The position numbers and the translations under genes are program-made. Below, piece after piece: positions 63,006 through 64,000 of a DNA stretch of 64,000 bases (position 1 is the stretch's first letter; each line of letters begins with the position of its first letter). The notes beneath the pieces are model-generated. The model did no database searches. It was given only the letters and a program-made list of their open reading frames with translations, and was not told the origin of the DNA. This stretch comes from Methylomonas methanica (GTDB lineage Bacteria > Pseudomonadota > Gammaproteobacteria > Methylococcales > Methylomonadaceae), in assembly GCA_001644045.1 (NCBI GenBank), contig LUUF01000079.1, positions 1-64,000 on the forward strand, written 5' to 3'.

Positions 63006-64000
63006 ATGACCAATCAACCAGCCTACACGGTGCTATTTAGCGCCGGTGAATCCTCCGGCGATCAACACGCGGCCAATATGTTCCTGGAATTGAAGCGGCG
63101 TTGTCCGGCGATGCGCGCTATCGGCATGGGCGGTGCAAAAATGCGTCAGGCCGGTATCGATGTGCGATACGATTCGGCCGGTATCGGCGTGATCGGTTTG
63201 GTGGAGATTCTGAAGCATTACGGCGAGATTCGCCGCGCACTGAATTTGCTGAAACAAATCGTTACCGATGAAAAACCGGATTTACTGGTTTGTGTCGATT
63301 ACAAGGAATTCAACTTGAAACTGGCGCGCTTTGCGAAAAGCCAGGGTGTAAAAGTATTGTTCTACGTCAGTCCGCAAGTATGGGCTTGGCGGCCGGGCAG
63401 GGTAGTGACTTACGGCAAGGCCATCGACATGATGGCGGTCATCTTTCCGTTCGAGACTAAATATTACGAAGCCGAAAACGTCCCGGTACGATATGTCGGT
63501 CATCCTTCCGTGGACAAAGTTCACCCGCAGCGCAGAAAATCCGAGGACCTGGCGCTGTTCGGCCTGGATTCGGCGCGGCCCGTCATCGGCATATTGCCCG
63601 GCAGCCGAAGTAACGAAATCAAAAGTATATTGCCGGTGATGCTGGCTGCTGCACAAAAATTGGCCGAGCGTCGGCCGGAATTGCAATTTGTATTGCCGCA
63701 AGCCGATTCGATCAGCGATGCGGAATTGGCATCGCATCTGAATAATTGTTCTGTGGCAATTCATATAGTCAAACAGCAGCCGTACGATGCGATTCAATGT
63801 TGCGATGCGGTGATGACCACTTCCGGCACCGCCTCGCTGGAAATAGCCTTACTCGGTGTGCCGATGGTGATCGTCTACAGGCTGGCAGCATTCAGTTATT
63901 GGTTGGGTAAACGCTTGGTGAAAATCCCGTTTATCGGGTTGCCGAATATCATCGCCGGCAAGGCTATCGTCAAGGAATTGATTCAGGAACAACTGACGCC
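63006..64000 (+). CDS. lpxB: Lipid-A-disaccharide synthase (3' end missing)
   Basis: An open frame from ATG 63006 to the window edge, about 331 codons of an enzyme usually near 380. LpxB joins UDP-2,3-diacylglucosamine and lipid X in the inner leaflet of the inner membrane. Family signs: FSAGESSGDQHAANMF, GVIGLVEIL, CVDYKEFNLKLAR, VLFYVSPQVWAWRPGRV, YVGHPSVD, GILPGSRSNEI and TTSGTASLEIALLGVPMV. With GnnA and GnnB upstream, its substrates are probably the amide-linked analogues. Truncated by the window end, not by mutation. Confidence 0.94.
   Translation, partial: MTNQPAYTVLFSAGESSGDQHAANMFLELKRRCPAMRAIGMGGAKMRQAGIDVRYDSAGIGVIGLVEILKHYGEIRRALNLLKQIVTDEKPDLLVCVDYKEFNLKLARFAKSQGVKVLFYVSPQVWAWRPGRVVTYGKAIDMMAVIFPFETKYYEAENVPVRYVGHPSVDKVHPQRRKSEDLALFGLDSARPVIGILPGSRSNEIKSILPVMLAAAQKLAERRPELQFVLPQADSISDAELASHLNNCSVAIHIVKQQPYDAIQCCDAVMTTSGTASLEIALLGVPMVIVYRLAAFSYWLGKRLVKIPFIGLPNIIAGKAIVKELIQEQLT

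Overview
The window looks like a chromosomal segment of a gammaproteobacterial methanotroph close to Methylomonas. The best indicator is the tight crtN / aldehyde dehydrogenase / crtNb cluster at 19.1-23.7 kb, the C30 (diapocarotenoid) arrangement known from Methylomonas. Supporting signs are two cell-surface proteins with the gammaproteobacterial VPLPA-type CTERM sorting tail (41-42.7 kb), an LbtU-type porin, and gnnA-gnnB-lpxB, which implies lipid A built on 2,3-diamino-glucose. No methane oxidation genes, rRNA, tRNA, insertion sequence, prophage or CRISPR array was found.

Layout. 0-9 kb: small hypothetical proteins, a DUF3422 membrane protein, the convergent murein enzymes MepK-like (DUF882) and LdtD-like (YcbB), a fructose-6-phosphate aldolase-type transaldolase, the Rho-inhibitor-like Rof, a DUF1624 acyltransferase-like membrane protein and an unrecognised secreted protein. 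9-17.9 kb: RhlE helicase, a DCC / SOUL lipoprotein / CbiX operon with a strong hairpin-U terminator just before it, an RNA-like stretch with very small ORFs, polyphosphate glucokinase, a periplasmic molybdenum hydroxylase pair (IorA/IorB type) and a 56-residue protein. 17.9-24.3 kb: RIO kinase, the C30 carotenoid operon and an RRM-like protein.

24.3-34 kb is a six-gene minus-strand operon with stop/start overlaps at most junctions: an FtsX-type ABC exporter (ATPase, permease), a histidine kinase with a fused PhnD-type binding domain, a CHASE-PAS histidine kinase, a single-domain response regulator and a REC-PAS-PAS-GGDEF diguanylate cyclase. It is the strongest candidate for an undescribed signalling system, apparently coupling ligand sensing or export to c-di-GMP. 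34-40.5 kb holds an ICMT-like methyltransferase, divergent trxB and ftsK, a SemiSWEET, a HutC-type GntR regulator and a PfkB kinase; TGGTAT/ATACCA half-sites lie at the start of the next gene, a small possibly lectin-like protein.

40.5-56.4 kb: the two CTERM proteins (the second split by a frameshift), BtuR/CobO, SnoaL-like protein, a membrane-tailed cold shock protein, DedA, AI-2E/PerM transporter, DUF3530 hydrolase, a pseudoreceiver-PP2C-ATPase protein, MutM, HflD, rhodanese, an EAL-HDOD protein, copper chaperone plus CopA, and a Uma2 nuclease. 56.4-60.7 kb is a second compact operon of interest: LbtU-like porin, tetraheme cytochrome c, an output-less HAMP membrane protein and a chemoreceptor with gaps of 2-15 bases. 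The window closes with gnnA, gnnB and a truncated lpxB.

All assignments rest on reading the sequence and remembered family motifs. No database search, RNA folding or codon statistics were run.
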